From Luscinia megarhynchos (Eukaryota; Chordata; Aves; Passeriformes; Turdidae): a stretch of 64,000 nt of DNA. The stretch is taken from the NCBI GenBank assembly GCA_034336665.1, contig JAPFBE010000013.1, positions 22,113,056 through 22,177,055 on the forward strand. Reading direction: 5' to 3'. Numbering within the stretch: the stretch's first letter is position 1; each line of letters opens with the position of its first letter. Shown here one piece after another: positions 24,389-36,045 of the stretch. The notes beneath the pieces were generated by a model. The model saw nothing but the letters and a program-made list of their open reading frames with translations. It made no database searches and was not told the DNA's origin. The translations under genes were made by a program, and so were the position numbers.

Positions 24389-24400
24389 TTATTTCTCTCA

Positions 24401-27400
24401 CACTTCGTGTCTCTCCTGGACATCTCTGGATGGATCTGCTGAGGTTGTTGATCGGGACAGCCACACAAAGCCATCTGCCTACCAACCTGCACGCTCCCTC
24501 AGTTTGTTAGGGTAGGCGTATCACTGACAGCTGGAATCTGCTTCAGATCTGTCTGTACGATTTCCCAGTTACTGGCTACCCCACGGAATTTACATACTCC
24601 CTCACTGTGGCAGGCATCCTTATTAGCTTCTCCAGCATCCTCCCAAAATACAGTTTCTCAGTGGATGCCAAACACAACACAAATTGGTGCTATTTTTTTT
24701 TGCCAAAGAGATGGTTGATGGCAAGAGTACATGCCAGAATTTTGCTGATCCCTTAATTATAGACAGATACTTGGAATTCGTCAATAACTCTTATAAGGCA
24801 ATGGAAATTTTTGCTCTTTACATATTGCTTTAATTGTGTGGGCCTTAGACACAGGTGTAGGGAACCATCTGCCTCTGTCAATTCTTTCCATTCCTGCGTG
24901 ACTCCCAGAGCCTACTCAGATCCCTTTCCATATCTGTTCTCTAAGGGAAAAGAAACTCTTCTCAAAGGAGGGGCAAGAACTACATGCCTTTGCCAACCCT
25001 ATGGATGGGGGCCTTTTTCAATTTCTTCTTCTAATCCACAATCTTATCTTTATTTAATTTCCCTCCACTATATCTATCATCTTGATGCAAACAGTAGCCT
25101 GACAAAGCATCACTCAGCAATGATACTCTGAGAAATTTTATCCTTTCCTCACTGTTATTTACCCAACAGGGATTGGTATCCCTATATTTTAAGTGCTGGC
25201 TGAGTGCATTAATTTCTTCTGTTTTTTCTTGTGTGTCTCAATTCAGTATGAAGTAGTCAAAAGGAACAGTTTTGTAGTGAAAAAATATGCTATGGAAACA
25301 ATATAGAGTTCAGAGCTTGACAGTAAGATATGGAGGGTACATAACATCAAATGTATCATTTATATCTCCCAAATTATCCACAAGTGCAATGCTTACAAGA
25401 TTTTCTAAAGAACTCCTAATTTATAGGCTGATTGCATAAGATTAGCAAAATTTTGGTTTCTGAGGTGATGAGAACACAGTCAAGTCATTAGCTGAGAGTG
25501 TCTTTTCCCATATTGCAGGGTTTGTACTTTGTTGGGCTGAATATTCCACTGGATCACGTTCTGAGAGGCTCAAGAAACTTGCCTTTTTAAATGGTACCTT
25601 TAATGGAAGACTTGGAAACCAAAGAACCTGCAGCCTGAAGCCATCAGCTAATGTGCTGCCATAATTATTTGTTAATACTCAACTGTCATAGTGATGAGGG
25701 GAAAATGGAACAGGACAGTGAGAATTTTCTCTCTCCTGAGGTGTCATTCTAGTGGCAAAGCCCATTATAGGGTGATTGCAAACCCACCTCTCATCGTCAT
25801 ACAAACAAGTAAAAACCCATTATTCTTTTGCATGTCAAGGTTTAAGTCACAATGACAACTAGAATTTATTCTCAAAATTTTCAATACTTAAATCTCTTTT
25901 TGAGTTAAACAAATAAGAACAGCTTTTTTCCCCAAATTTTTGTGAAATGTCTGATGTTTCCTTGTGTCTCTCTGTCAACCCAATAAAATCACATTATATC
26001 ACAAAATCCAAAACTTAAGTAGATTTTACTGACTATCCTCCAGGCAGCTTCAATGTTCATTTTTAATCCATGTAGAGTGCTTAAATACCACAGTGATAAG
26101 TGTTTTGTACAGACACATAGATAGATTTTGACATTGGATCACAAAACAGGCAGTCTTCAAGGACAGCAATTGTAGAATTTCTTAGAAATTGCCATCATTC
26201 CAGAAACAAGACATGATTGTCCATCATTGTAGCTGATAGAGAAAATAAAAACTTATGGAATAAATGTATTCTGTGATAGCACCTGTCATTGGTGAATTCT
26301 TTTGCCCGCCACATCAAAGATACTGGATGATTTATGGAGGACGGTGGATTTCTACTGACAGTTTTCCATTATTTCCAAGCTGCTAATAGAGTACAGATAC
26401 TGTTTTTCAGTTCTCTCTAGCCTGGTCAACACTTTAATTTAGTATTGATATTTAATTTGTTCCTTTATTAACAATCGGGTGACCCTTCAATCCCACTTAC
26501 TGAGAATTTAACAAATTATGTCTTTACTTATTAATGGGAGAAGAAAAAGTAAATGTGAAATAAACTGGGAAGTTCTATAATCAAAAACTTTTTTTTAAAT
26601 TTTAGAGCTAGTTAAAGTTGCTCAGAGATGTAAGTACCTCCTGTTCCCTTTGTTTACAACCAGTAAGAAGACTTGAAGTAAACAATTTAAGGTGCCATAA
26701 ATTTTATACTACGCACAGTATAAGCTCCACATTATGCCAAGGAAAAAGAAATACATATTTAATCTCTGCAGAGAGAATTTAGCCACTGCATACAACAAAT
26801 GCTGTAGTGGAATGTCAAAAATAAAACTAGAGATAGCCAAATCAATTCTTAGACTTACTTGAAAAAGAAAGAAGGAAAGAAAGTAGATATGGAAATACCA
26901 ATCTCTGCGTTAGTTTTTCCTGCTGGTCATGAGTCGTAAGACCTGGAACCCACACTTTAATTTCTAGCAAGTGAATTTCTAACCCTTCTATCTTCCAAAA
27001 GGAAAAGTGAACAAAGTGCAAGCCAATCCAGCAAAGTTCTTCTGACCATCTGTTTATCTATTTCCAAAAATAGCAAACATCTCTAATCTGCATGTTATGG
27101 TAACTACAAAAGTTAAGCACGATCATTTAAATGCCCCCTTTACCACCTATTTCACTGTTGGGTTACTTTAGTGGTGTCAGCTTCTTTGTAGTCTCAGATA
27201 ATCAGTTCAGAAATTGCACAGCAAAATCAACTACATTAGGAAAGATGCTGCCCATAATACATTAATTTTCTTTGTAATTTATTAAAATTCTATTTAAATG
27301 AAGCTGAAGCATAGTTTCTTCTCTGTCAAAACAGATTTTCACAGCATGAATGGACCAGCACTGAGTCCTAGACAACCTACAATTGCTGTACAGAGACACT

Positions 27401-27538
27401 ACTATTTCAGAATTCAGAAGGCTAATTTTTCCAGAATAGCAGGCCTTTGGTTTGATGGACATTTTATATGGGGGCAACTTTAGCTTAAAAGGGTTTTGAT
27501 TTTGTTTTTCTTTATATCAAAGTCAACAAATTCAACTG
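24401..27538. other. Gene-free sequence beside the Gypsy fossil
   Basis: Reverse transcriptase should lie at 24400-25300 on the minus strand if the Gypsy element were longer. I read all three frames there and could not recognise it, so the copy is either truncated or decayed past recognition. The rest is AT-rich and unique; 26862-26884 is a short GAAA-type purine run. Confidence 0.45.
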
Positions 27539-27752
27539 ACAGAATGAGAGAAATGCTTGTTGGAAGGGAACCCTGAAGATCACTTAGTCTACTCTCCCAC
27601 TCAAACCTAGATCAAGTCAGCTGTGGATTTGTCCAGACAAGTCTTAAAAACCTCCAAGTATGGAGATATTGCAACAATCTCTGTACCTTATGTTATGAAA
27701 TACTTCTCTCCCAGGGATGAAGATTTTCTTGTATCATCTTGTATCCACTCCT
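27539..27752 (-). mobile_element. CR1 LINE, 3' part (left piece of a split copy)
   Basis: Read on the minus strand this is the 3' end of an old avian CR1. The plus strand shows the reverse complement of the terminal repeat (ACAGAATGAGAGAAATG at 27539-27555) and then the TTGGAAGGGAACC...AGATCA...AGTCTA block that precedes it in CR1, followed by the 'CTTAAAAACCTCCAAGTATGG' region. Divergence is high. The copy is interrupted at 27752 by an LTR and continues at 28347. Confidence 0.85.
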
Positions 27753-28346
27753 TGATGTGGTTTAATACCACTAGCAACTAAGTATGACACTGCCCCTTGT
27801 CACTTCCAACTTGCAGTGGGGAGAAAAATTAGAAAGAAAAGATAAATCTCATGAGTTAGGATAAGAACTCTTTAATAATTGAAAGACAACAAAATAAAAT
27901 ATTAAAATTAATAATGAAAAAATGTAATTAAAATAAGCACAGGGGAGAGGGGGAATTGAGGGTGAAAGAGAGAGGGAGAAATATTAGCTCCAAGAGAAAC
28001 AAATGAAACACAATCCATCAGTTTACCAACCACTAAACAATGTCCAGGCTGTTCCCGCCCAGATAACTCTCCCAAAGTTTTTATACTGAGCATGACGTTC
28101 TCAGGAATGGAATATCCCTTTGACTAGTTTGGCTCATCTGTCCTGGCTGTGTCCCCTCTCAGTTTCTCACATACCTGCTCACTGGCAAGAGCACAGAAAG
28201 CTGACAAAACTTGATTTTGAGGAAGCAATACTCAATAACTAAATCATCAGTGTGTTATCATCATTATTCTCATACTAAATCCAAAGCACAGCACTGTAAT
28301 AGCTACTAGGAAGAAAATTAACTCTATGTCAGCCAAAACCAGGATA
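27753..28346 (-). mobile_element. Complete solo LTR of an avian ERVL-like endogenous retrovirus
   Basis: On the minus strand the element runs from 28346 to 27753, about 594 bases. Its 5' end reads TATCCTGGTTTTGGCTGACA, where family members usually start TGTCCTGG, so the first G has become A. It continues with AGAGTTAATTTTCTTCCTAG and ends at 27753 with TTAAACCACATCA. Inside are a GGGATATTCCATTCC stretch, a CAGTATAAAAACTTTG promoter-like box (near 28070-28085) and an A/T-rich poly(A) region near 27840-27910. I know the family from memory as a very common avian LTR; the repeat-library name is not asserted. TCCT flanks both sides (27749-27752 and 28347-28350), a likely target-site duplication. 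No internal viral genes remain. Confidence 0.9.
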
Positions 28347-28900
28347 TCCTTGCTTTATCACTTGCCGTTCTGGGAAGACCCTGTATCTGCTACTTTTGCT
28401 ACTCAACAAGTAACTAACAGTTACTATTTCCTTGCTCTACTGCTTCTTTCCACCAGACTAAATCAACAGAATTCCCTCAACTTTTCCTCATCATCTATGC
28501 CTTCTTGGTTCCTAAACATCTTAGAGGCCCTCCCTGGCTTCTCAATCCTCCTGTAGAACTAGGAAGTCTAAACTGGATATAATATCCTCACGCAGGCTCA
28601 GCATGGCTGCACAGGGGAAAAGGAGAGCATCCCCTGCTCTCTTAATCACACTTATAATGGGCTACAGGAAGAAAATTGTCTTATTTTCTGGCTTATACTC
28701 AGCTGTTTAATACCTTAATATCCAGGTCCTTCCCTGATGGGCTGATACTCTAAAAGACAGTTCTTGACCTGCACTGACTATGGATTATTCTACCACAAAT
28801 GCAGAATTTTTCCTTGCTGAGCTTCATGGAATCACTGTAAGCCCAGTTCTCAAGTTTCTCAGGTTCTCTCAATGGTACTTCTGACATCTTAAAAGCACAC
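28347..28900 (-). mobile_element. CR1 LINE, continuation (right piece of a split copy)
   Basis: The sequence after the LTR continues the CR1 read from 27752: TTATCACTTGCC, a block around 28440-28530 rich in CTTTTCCTCATCATC words, then 'AAACTGGATATAATATCC' and 'CTTTGCT...AGCTTCATGGAATCAC' (28820-28836) stretches that sit further towards the 5' side of the CR1 reverse-transcriptase region. No open frame is left. The right edge is vague and could reach 28950. Confidence 0.75.
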
Positions 28901-29579
28901 ATTCATGTGACCACTGCCCTTCAAGGCATTACCTTCCAATCAAAACTAGAAAATCTCCTCTTGCTCACTAGAAACCCAAATAGTAAAGCAGTACAAGGTG
29001 AGGACAGATGAGACCATTGGAGAAGAAATCACTGACAAAAAAAATGGCAAGTTTAGACAAACACAACTCCAGATGGACTCTCCTTACAAAAGGTGAAGCA
29101 TTCAGGAGCAGAGCATTAAGAGTAAAGCTTCTCTCCTCACTTAAATCACAGTATTTCCATGCTATGAAGGGCAGCTTGTGGAGGAGATGAAACTAGCTGA
29201 TGTCACCTCAGTCTCCAGGGATGAACGTGATGTTACATGACACCTTAACCCCTTTACTCTTTCTATCAGCTCCACTGTCAGAAAGGACTGTCACTTAAAA
29301 GATGAAATATATTTGCAAATTAATTAACTTTGTCCAGTGGCTGAAGAATTAGATTTCCACTAACAGAGATCCTGTCTGAGTGATGGATACATAGAACACT
29401 AGAGGAATAAAATACTAGTCCTCCTTGCCTCCCAAATCTGAATGCTGAGCAATCACACCACTTTTCCCTTCATCAGTCTTTTTTTTTTCCCCTACACTGT
29501 CAAACCTTCTCTTCTCAAAGCCACTGGAATTTGTTTTAGCAGATGAAGGTACATGTGTATGGAAAACAGTATTTGATCT
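28901..29579. other. Gene-free sequence
   Basis: Unique sequence; the first 50 bases may still be CR1. A T-run lies at 29479-29488. Nothing else was recognised. Confidence 0.5.
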
Positions 29580-30290
29580 CTGAAAACAACTCTTTAACTC
29601 ATTAAACAGAGGCCCATTACGCAGAGAGCTGTGAAAGGCAAAGCAGAGTTGGTGGGGAGGAAATGGGATTAACTGAGAATAAGACTAAATAAAACAGTTT
29701 GTGATTTCAGAACCTGAAGCAGAGACAAATATGCACAGAAATGTTCAAGGCACAAGCTGTATATTACGTGGGCTGGAAGTTTCATTTTGTTCTATCTCAT
29801 GTAAAACACAAGCTGCTCATCAGGGGGACTGTATTTGCCCAGCTAGGGAGGTGTTAGAGAATACAGGCTTGCAAAAAACAATGTGGGAAGAACAGGTGAC
29901 TGTTCTGATGGTGCTAACAAATCTGAAAATAAATTACGGGTGTGATGCAGTGCTCCCAGAGCAAGGGCTAACATTTAATCCTAAAAACAAACAGCACTGC
30001 ACAATTCAGACAATCTCAGCAGAAAGGCAGAGGTGGACTTGTGGCCCATTTCTTAGTCACTCATGCAATACAGCTTCAGGTGTCAAACAATGCAAAGACA
30101 GGCCTTCATCATACTGCTTGTTTTTTATACTTCCTCTCCCAAATGGGAAGCCTTAATGAGCTTATTTTTGCTGTGCAACTCGTTAAAGCGGAAAAGCAGA
30201 GGCCCAGACAATTGAAGTTAGCAGCAATTCATTTAAAGCAGACCTTACAGATTAGTGACACTTCAAGGATATAACAGATTACAAATAAAA
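29580..30290. promoter_or_regulatory. Candidate conserved non-coding block containing the longest open frame
   Basis: The block holds a 151-codon plus-strand frame (29701-30156), the longest in the window, with no recognisable domain, signal peptide or repeat. Its composition is even, without repeat character, and the right end (30175-30250) has a CpG pair and mixed AT/GC words typical of conserved enhancers. A start codon at 29701 has no strong context. I think conserved non-coding DNA is more likely than a coding exon, but both are open. Confidence 0.25.
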
Positions 30291-33200
30291 TAAGCTTACT
30301 TGCCTCGAAGACCAAAATAAAATAAAGAAAAATCCGAATTTGTTCATCAAAGAGAGTGTTTGTTATTTAGTGGAACAAAATTCATCTTCAAAATCATCAA
30401 ATGTTGGCCCAACAGAACATCTGATGTTTGTAAAGGTTTCTTATGTCAGCTACAGAACTAATAAATTTTGAGACATTTTTGCAAGAGTCATGGTTGTCTG
30501 CCATAATATTCTTACAGATTTAAATATCAATAATTATGCTTTTCCCTCTGTGAAATCTCTTCACAATTTGAAATGGCAACATTTATTTTTCTTTAATTCC
30601 TGTTCTATATTGTCGAGTTGAAACCAAGAAGTGTTATGAGATAGCTACTGTGTTTTACTTCAGAGCTACATAATGAAACCTCTTTTATCTAACCCCTGTT
30701 CTTTCTAATTTAGTGGAAGATAGTTATGGGTTATTCTTTTTACATTTAGAAAGATCATTAAAGAAGAAGTTGGATAGACAGCAATTGACAAATAATAAAG
30801 TTGCATTGGAAGTGAAGAAGCACAGTGCAGTGGGTAAGGCTGACCTCAGAGATCCAGAGCCAGTTATAGCTAGGAGATTCTATTCTTGGGACATGAGAAA
30901 TTATAAAGATGAACTTCATCAAACGTAGTCACAGTTGGCCTCCCTTTGTCCATCCTCCTCTCTCCTGGCAACAACTACCTGGGGGGAAGGGGTGAGTGCC
31001 CCAGTGCCACGTGCTCTTCAGCAGCCTTTGGCAATTTAAATAGCTGTGAAATTTTGCATTGCAGGCCACCAGATGTGCTCTGGGGAGAGACCCCTTTATC
31101 AGGGACAGGCAATATTGCTATAAATGCTGTATAAATGACTTAAGCTCCAGCTAGAGCTTATTCCCAGGCATCTCACAAGCACATACACAAACACAGGCTT
31201 TTTCTTCCTGTCAGTTGAAAACAAGATGCATTAGCACTGAAGTCCAGCACAGGAAGAAAAGGCATGAAAGAACAGAGACATTTTCTGCTGGTCATGTTGC
31301 TAGGACAGCAAAAACCTTGATGCTTTTAGTCCTTGTGAAGGCGAATCTTCACCTGTTTCCAAACATTTTTAAACACAATTTAGGAATCATATTTACCTAA
31401 CATGAACTAGAAGCTGCTAGTCCCTGTACTTTATCAACAATACTGCTGGCATGATTGAATTGATTGTATTGTTTGTAGAAATATTCTCCTACATTTCTCC
31501 ACAGTAGCAGAGACCATGCAGTAAGACTAACAGAAATGAGTCTCTTCACCTGAAAAGTGGTAAAAATCTACAGAGAAACATGAGATCCAGTGCTAGGTCA
31601 GTGACAGGAGCACAGAAAGAAGAAAAGATTTACCAATTTACCAGGCCTTCTCTGTAAAAATGTGTCAGTGGATGTGTTAAGAAGCAGACACAATTATACT
31701 TTCTAGAGTAATGCCAGGCAATAACAATTTCCATGGTGACAGACTAAGCCATCACTTGCAGAGGTTTTGTGCAGCAGGAGGGGAGGGAGAGGTGATAGTC
31801 TGATAAGCTGTCAATAGTAGTTCATTACATATTTTTGACCATCAGCCCCTTGTAGGGAGGGAAAAGCAGGCACCCAGCCAGGGCAGGTATATAATCTGAT
31901 TGATGCTTCACATAAGTGGCTTTCAAAAACTTGACTGAGCATGAAATCTCATCATTAAAGTTTATGTCCTGAGTGAGTGGGAAAAAGAGAAAAAGAAGGA
32001 AAGAGACCAAACCAAGGGGAACTAAAGCTGACAGAACAATGGCAAATTTACAACTAAACATCTACTTAAGCATGATTTTTAAAGCTAATCACCCAACACC
32101 AAAACAGGCTTCTGCCTCTGAAGGAAGTTAAAAACGAGACTCACCCTCTCTCCCTGTGCAGACACATAAAAGAAACCAAGAGTAGTAAAATCAAAACCCA
32201 TGGGAATCCTGGTATGCAAGTATCTGCTCTGCCTATTTTACCAAAGTGTTAAAGCACTGTAGAATAATCAGGCACAAATAATCTAAGCTATTTTTTATAA
32301 ATTTATTCCATGTTTTACCCTCTGCTTTTCTCTGGTTAGTCAGGAAAAAATAAATTGTTTGAGTAGCATATTGAACTCTGCAATTTCCTTCTTTCTATCT
32401 GCTTAATAAGAAGTGAGTCAGAGCAGCAAGGAATCACAAACACGACAACACTTCATCCATAAAATCTTTCCTGCCAGAAACAGGAGTTGTTAAAGTTTCA
32501 GGAGTAAAAAGGCCTATCAAGATCACAAAATATTCTTACATAGGGAAGTCTCAAAGGACTGGGAAAGACTAGGATGTTTCAGCAATATTCATTCTGATTT
32601 GAAAACAAATTGGTCTGCCTTGCTTTGCTCCTGCTTTTGTGTTCTTTTCGTGCAATTATTTTAACTAATGAATTTACTGACAGAAGTGTTCAAAGAAACA
32701 GCAATTTTTAGTGGCCATTAGAGATTATTTGTGAAGAAATTTTTAATCATAAGCATTCACTGTGTAAACATGCTTCAAATCCTCGGCTTACCCCATCAGG
32801 GACTAGCACTGCCCTTGGTAACCAATATGTACAACCACAGCTAACCAGTCATCTCTGATTTCAAATATTCTCAGTAAGCAGATCATGGACAAGTTGCAAC
32901 ATAAAAAAATATTCATAGATATTATTTGACAAATGGTTTTCAATACTGAATAATCGAAGAAGATCCCACATTGTTCATAGACAATTCCCAGAGAGAAAGA
33001 GGAGTGAAGGTTGTTTTATAAGTTCATGATGGATTCTTCTACTAAGGCTGCTTAAAACACTCTGGTGAAAAACCCAGCCCCTCATATTCCTTCTGAAACA
33101 TGAACATTTGAATGGCCACATTTCAGGAGGTGGCACTGGTTTTTGGTTGCTCTATTTGCAACTAGACAAGGAAATGAGGATCTGTGAAGGACACAGGTAG

Positions 33201-33375
33201 AATTAAGGACATTGCTATCTGTGCAGTCTGTGACACCAAGAAACTCCTCAGTGATGCAGAGTCATTTCTGCTGATGTTTGGCTTTAGCAACTACTTTGAC
33301 AGAGACTGGAAAGATAACTCTACTTGCTTACTTCCCAATCTTCTGCCCCTGTGTTACTTATCCTTCCACAAAGGC
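30291..33375. other. Gene-free sequence
   Basis: Mostly AT-rich unique DNA. The part 31720-31830 has a mixed, conserved-looking composition around CCATGGTGAC. A 79-codon frame runs into the A-run at 33376 and shows no domain. Confidence 0.5.
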
Positions 33376-33399
33376 AAAAAAAAAAAAAAAAAAAAAAAA
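33376..33399 (+). repeat. Uninterrupted (A)24 run
   Basis: Twenty-four consecutive A residues. It could be the tail of a recent retrocopy, but the 200 bases before it do not resemble a known gene or LINE, and no AATAAA lies at the usual distance before it. It may simply be a mononucleotide microsatellite. Confidence 0.95.
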
Positions 33400-33807
33400 T
33401 TCAGCTGCCCCACACATTGTTAGTAAGCATTCACTGCTGAAAAGAAACTCGGTTGCTGTCCTCCTGAACAGCACAGCAGTATTGTGCCTTTCTTTTTATT
33501 TATAAATAATTGAAAAATAATCTGTCCAGGTAATACAGAAAGGCAGACTATGTACTAAGTCCTCTACTGTTTGTCAATAATGCTATACCAAAAAAAATAA
33601 GGGTGACAAGAACTACCATTTAATGTTTAGTGCCATGTTACTTCTTTCGAAAACATATCACCCCTAGCATCCCACCACAACTGTATCCAAATCTCTGAGT
33701 GTCACCTGTCCAGTACTGGCATCTGTGCCTGAAGACTTGACTGAACAAGACTCATGAACACAGTACTCAGAAAAGTACGAAGTTCAATAAATGGGACATT
33801 AGAACAT
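33400..33807. other. Gene-free sequence
   Basis: AT-rich unique sequence, nothing recognised. Confidence 0.5.
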
Positions 33808-33864
33808 AAAAGAAAAAAAGGGAAGAAAAGAGGGTGAAAAGGGGAAGGAAAAAAAAAAAAAGAA
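33808..33864 (+). repeat. Purine-only low-complexity tract
   Basis: A and G only apart from one T, with A-runs at 33813-33819 and 33849-33861. No unit repeat. Confidence 0.9.
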
Positions 33865-34873
33865 CACAAAAATTAGTTGTTTAGTCTAGGAAAACCTGAG
33901 GTATGACACGATAACAGTTTCTCATTATGCAAAATGCAGTGAAGACAACTGTGATCAATTGTTCTCCGTGTCTGCTGAGGATAGAACAGGACGTAATTAA
34001 TTTAATTTGCAACTGAACAGAATAAGATTAGATGTTCAAAAGAAATTTCTATCTGTAAGAGCAAGAACTAGAACTTCACTACCTCAGGCAGTTATAGAAC
34101 TCTCTACCAGATGTTTTTTCTTACAAGAACAGATTTGATGAAGATCTGTAAGAATGGCAAACGCAACTTGATCATTCCCTGAGCTGCAGGATGGACTAGA
34201 GAGCTTTTCAAGAGCCAAATACTCTCATGACCTCTTAAAGCCCTGCTCTCATTAAAACCTTGACCTGCCTTACAGGAGACCCTCTGAAGTACCCAAAAGT
34301 ACACCTCCCCACAAGCACAAGGAGGGATCCACTGTGTGTAGATAGGTTGGTGCTGTCACAACCCAAACCACTTCTGTCAGCTTTGTGTTACTGTAAGAGT
34401 ACAGTTTTCAGATGTAATGCAAAGGGTCACTTCAATATCTAAAAACACTGCCTGCCATAGAATTTGAGGATGAATTAGATTTAGCTACAGGATGCTTTAA
34501 ATGTAAATTTTGCATGACTGGAAATAAAAGGATATTTTATAGAAGTACCCATTCCTGCTCTTTCCTCAGCAAATCAGTGAACAGAAGTACTGTAGAACCC
34601 AGGAAGAAATAAGATTTAGCAGCTGACACACACAAGAGACTGCAGGCTTCTGTAGTTACCATTCAGAGTTCTACCATGCCTGCCTGCAGGAGACTGCTCG
34701 TCTGCAGAGCCATTTACCAACACACTGGTTCTGGGAAAGATTTTTCTCCAGACTTTTAAAAACCCTCCTTACTTCTCTTTGATCACAGAGCATCTCAGTT
34801 TGCCAAGGTAACATCATATGCTACTTTTCTAGCAATGACAACACAGCTTTTAAATATTTTCCCTTTTGCAATT
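33865..34873. other. Gene-free sequence
   Basis: Unique AT-rich sequence without a recognisable gene or transposon. Confidence 0.5.
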
Positions 34874-35036
34874 CCGGCTAATTCAACGCTCTCAAATGTA
34901 GAGTCTGCTGGTTACTTTGCGTCGGGATGGACGGTCGCGGGACAAAACTCAAACGCTCTGTGTAGGTTAAATGTTACTGTTGCAGTTCATTATAAAAGAC
35001 TCTGCTAGGGGCTGCCCGGCGCAGCCTCAAAGCCGG
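34874..35036 (+). promoter_or_regulatory. CpG cluster with a consensus TATA box
   Basis: Eleven CpG dinucleotides fall within about 160 bases, far denser than anything nearby. The octamer AACGCTCT occurs twice (34885-34892 and 34952-34959). A canonical TATAAAAG box lies at 34991-34998 on the plus strand; about 30 bases later is a GC-rich patch (35014-35034) and then a long purine tract. Together this fits a small core promoter, possibly of a non-coding transcript, or a conserved enhancer kept free of CpG decay. No open frame of note follows. Confidence 0.4.
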
Positions 35037-35038
35037 AT

Positions 35039-35226
35039 AAGAGAGAGGAAAAAAAGAGAGAGAGAGAGAGAAAAGAGAGCAAGAAGGAGATGCTAGAGAA
35101 GAGAAGAGGTAAAGGAAGCAAGGGAGGGAGAGAGAGTAATGGGATAAAAGGGTATTGGGGTAATAGAAGAGGGAGAGGAGAAGAGAAGTGGGAGAAGAGA
35201 AGGAAATAAGAGAAGGCAAGAGAGCG
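35039..35226 (+). repeat. Polypurine tract of about 190 bases
   Basis: Nearly all A and G on the plus strand, with a (GA) run at 35056-35070 and only scattered T or C. It is long enough for possible triplex or H-DNA formation and sits immediately after the CpG cluster. The minus strand therefore shows a serine/leucine-rich frame that I regard as an artefact. Confidence 0.9.
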
Positions 35227-35948
35227 ATTTCCAGTTTGCAGTACAATAAATCCTTTTCCATGATGAATATTCTAATTTCCACTAACCAATGTACTACAAG
35301 ATACAAATTCTACAGCATTTACATAGAGCCTAAAGGAATCATGATATTAGCATAGTGTGTTACATTTTAAACTCTAAGATCTAATCTATGGGCGCTGGCA
35401 AGTCTTTTTGTGTCCTTTGGAGCTGAGGGCATTGTTTCATCAAGAGGGAATTATCCCCAAGGGCTATTCTATTGTTTCATGGTAATTCAGTAACTAAGGC
35501 TTTCTTGCCACATCCTCCCCAACACTCAAATCTAGAAGACCTACCAGAGCTGCAAATTCTCGGGTTTTGCCCCACGCATGCTCTGCTATTTTTAAACCCA
35601 TTTATGGACCCATAAAGAAAACCACCATGTCTACTTGTCTTGCATCCTGAATATCCTCTGTTCCTCCAAGATACAGTCAATTTTTTTAAAGCATCCTAGA
35701 TAATACAGCCCATGAGGATTTACTCATGTTTGCAACTTTTCTTCATTTCGCTCATATCTCACTCTCTTCTTAGTTATGCGTAGGTTTGTGATTAATGTTT
35801 CAGATTTTTGGGATGATAGATTCAAGTCCACAGGGCTTGTTAAGGTAAAATAATGCACAATGAACAAAAAACATGACATTGAAATGTTTATATTGAACAA
35901 AAGAGCAAGTTTTTCCAGGTCTGGAATTCTATGCTATGCTTTAATCCT
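35227..35948. other. Gene-free sequence
   Basis: Unique sequence, nothing recognised. Confidence 0.5.
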
Positions 35949-36045
35949 ATATATATTATATATATATAATATATGTATAACATGTTCTATATATAAAATT
36001 ATTATAAATTACATTTATATTTTATATAGACAATATATAATTCCT
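35949..36045. repeat. AT-rich (TA)n-like tract
   Basis: Interrupted TATATA runs with a few single C or G bases. Self-complementary and likely to form hairpins. Confidence 0.85.

Larger units (their letters stand above)
23350..24400 (-). mobile_element. Ty3/Gypsy-type retrotransposon pol fossil
   Basis: Reading the minus strand from right to left gives the end of pol in the normal order of a Ty3/Gypsy element: start of RNase H (24302-24355), RNase H continuation (24203-24241), linker before integrase (23734-23754), integrase zinc-binding region (about 23500-23703) and the start of the integrase core (23405-23437). Motifs seen include ESQYIQVEKDVLA and IHEGHLGIEN. The RNase H to integrase spacing of about 180 codons is roughly what the family shows. 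Decay is heavy: several in-frame stops, at least two frame changes, and a core region that seems to have lost about 40 codons. Reverse transcriptase proper, gag and LTRs were not recognised in the flanks. The order and spacing of independent motifs make chance resemblance unlikely. Confidence 0.82.

Noticed and set aside
24401..25300. Reverse transcriptase expected upstream of the Gypsy RNase H
   Set aside because: All minus-strand frames were read and no RT motif could be recognised; claiming it would be guesswork.
34974..35306. 110-codon serine/leucine-rich minus-strand frame
   Set aside because: It is the complement of a polypurine tract, so the frame is open by composition only.
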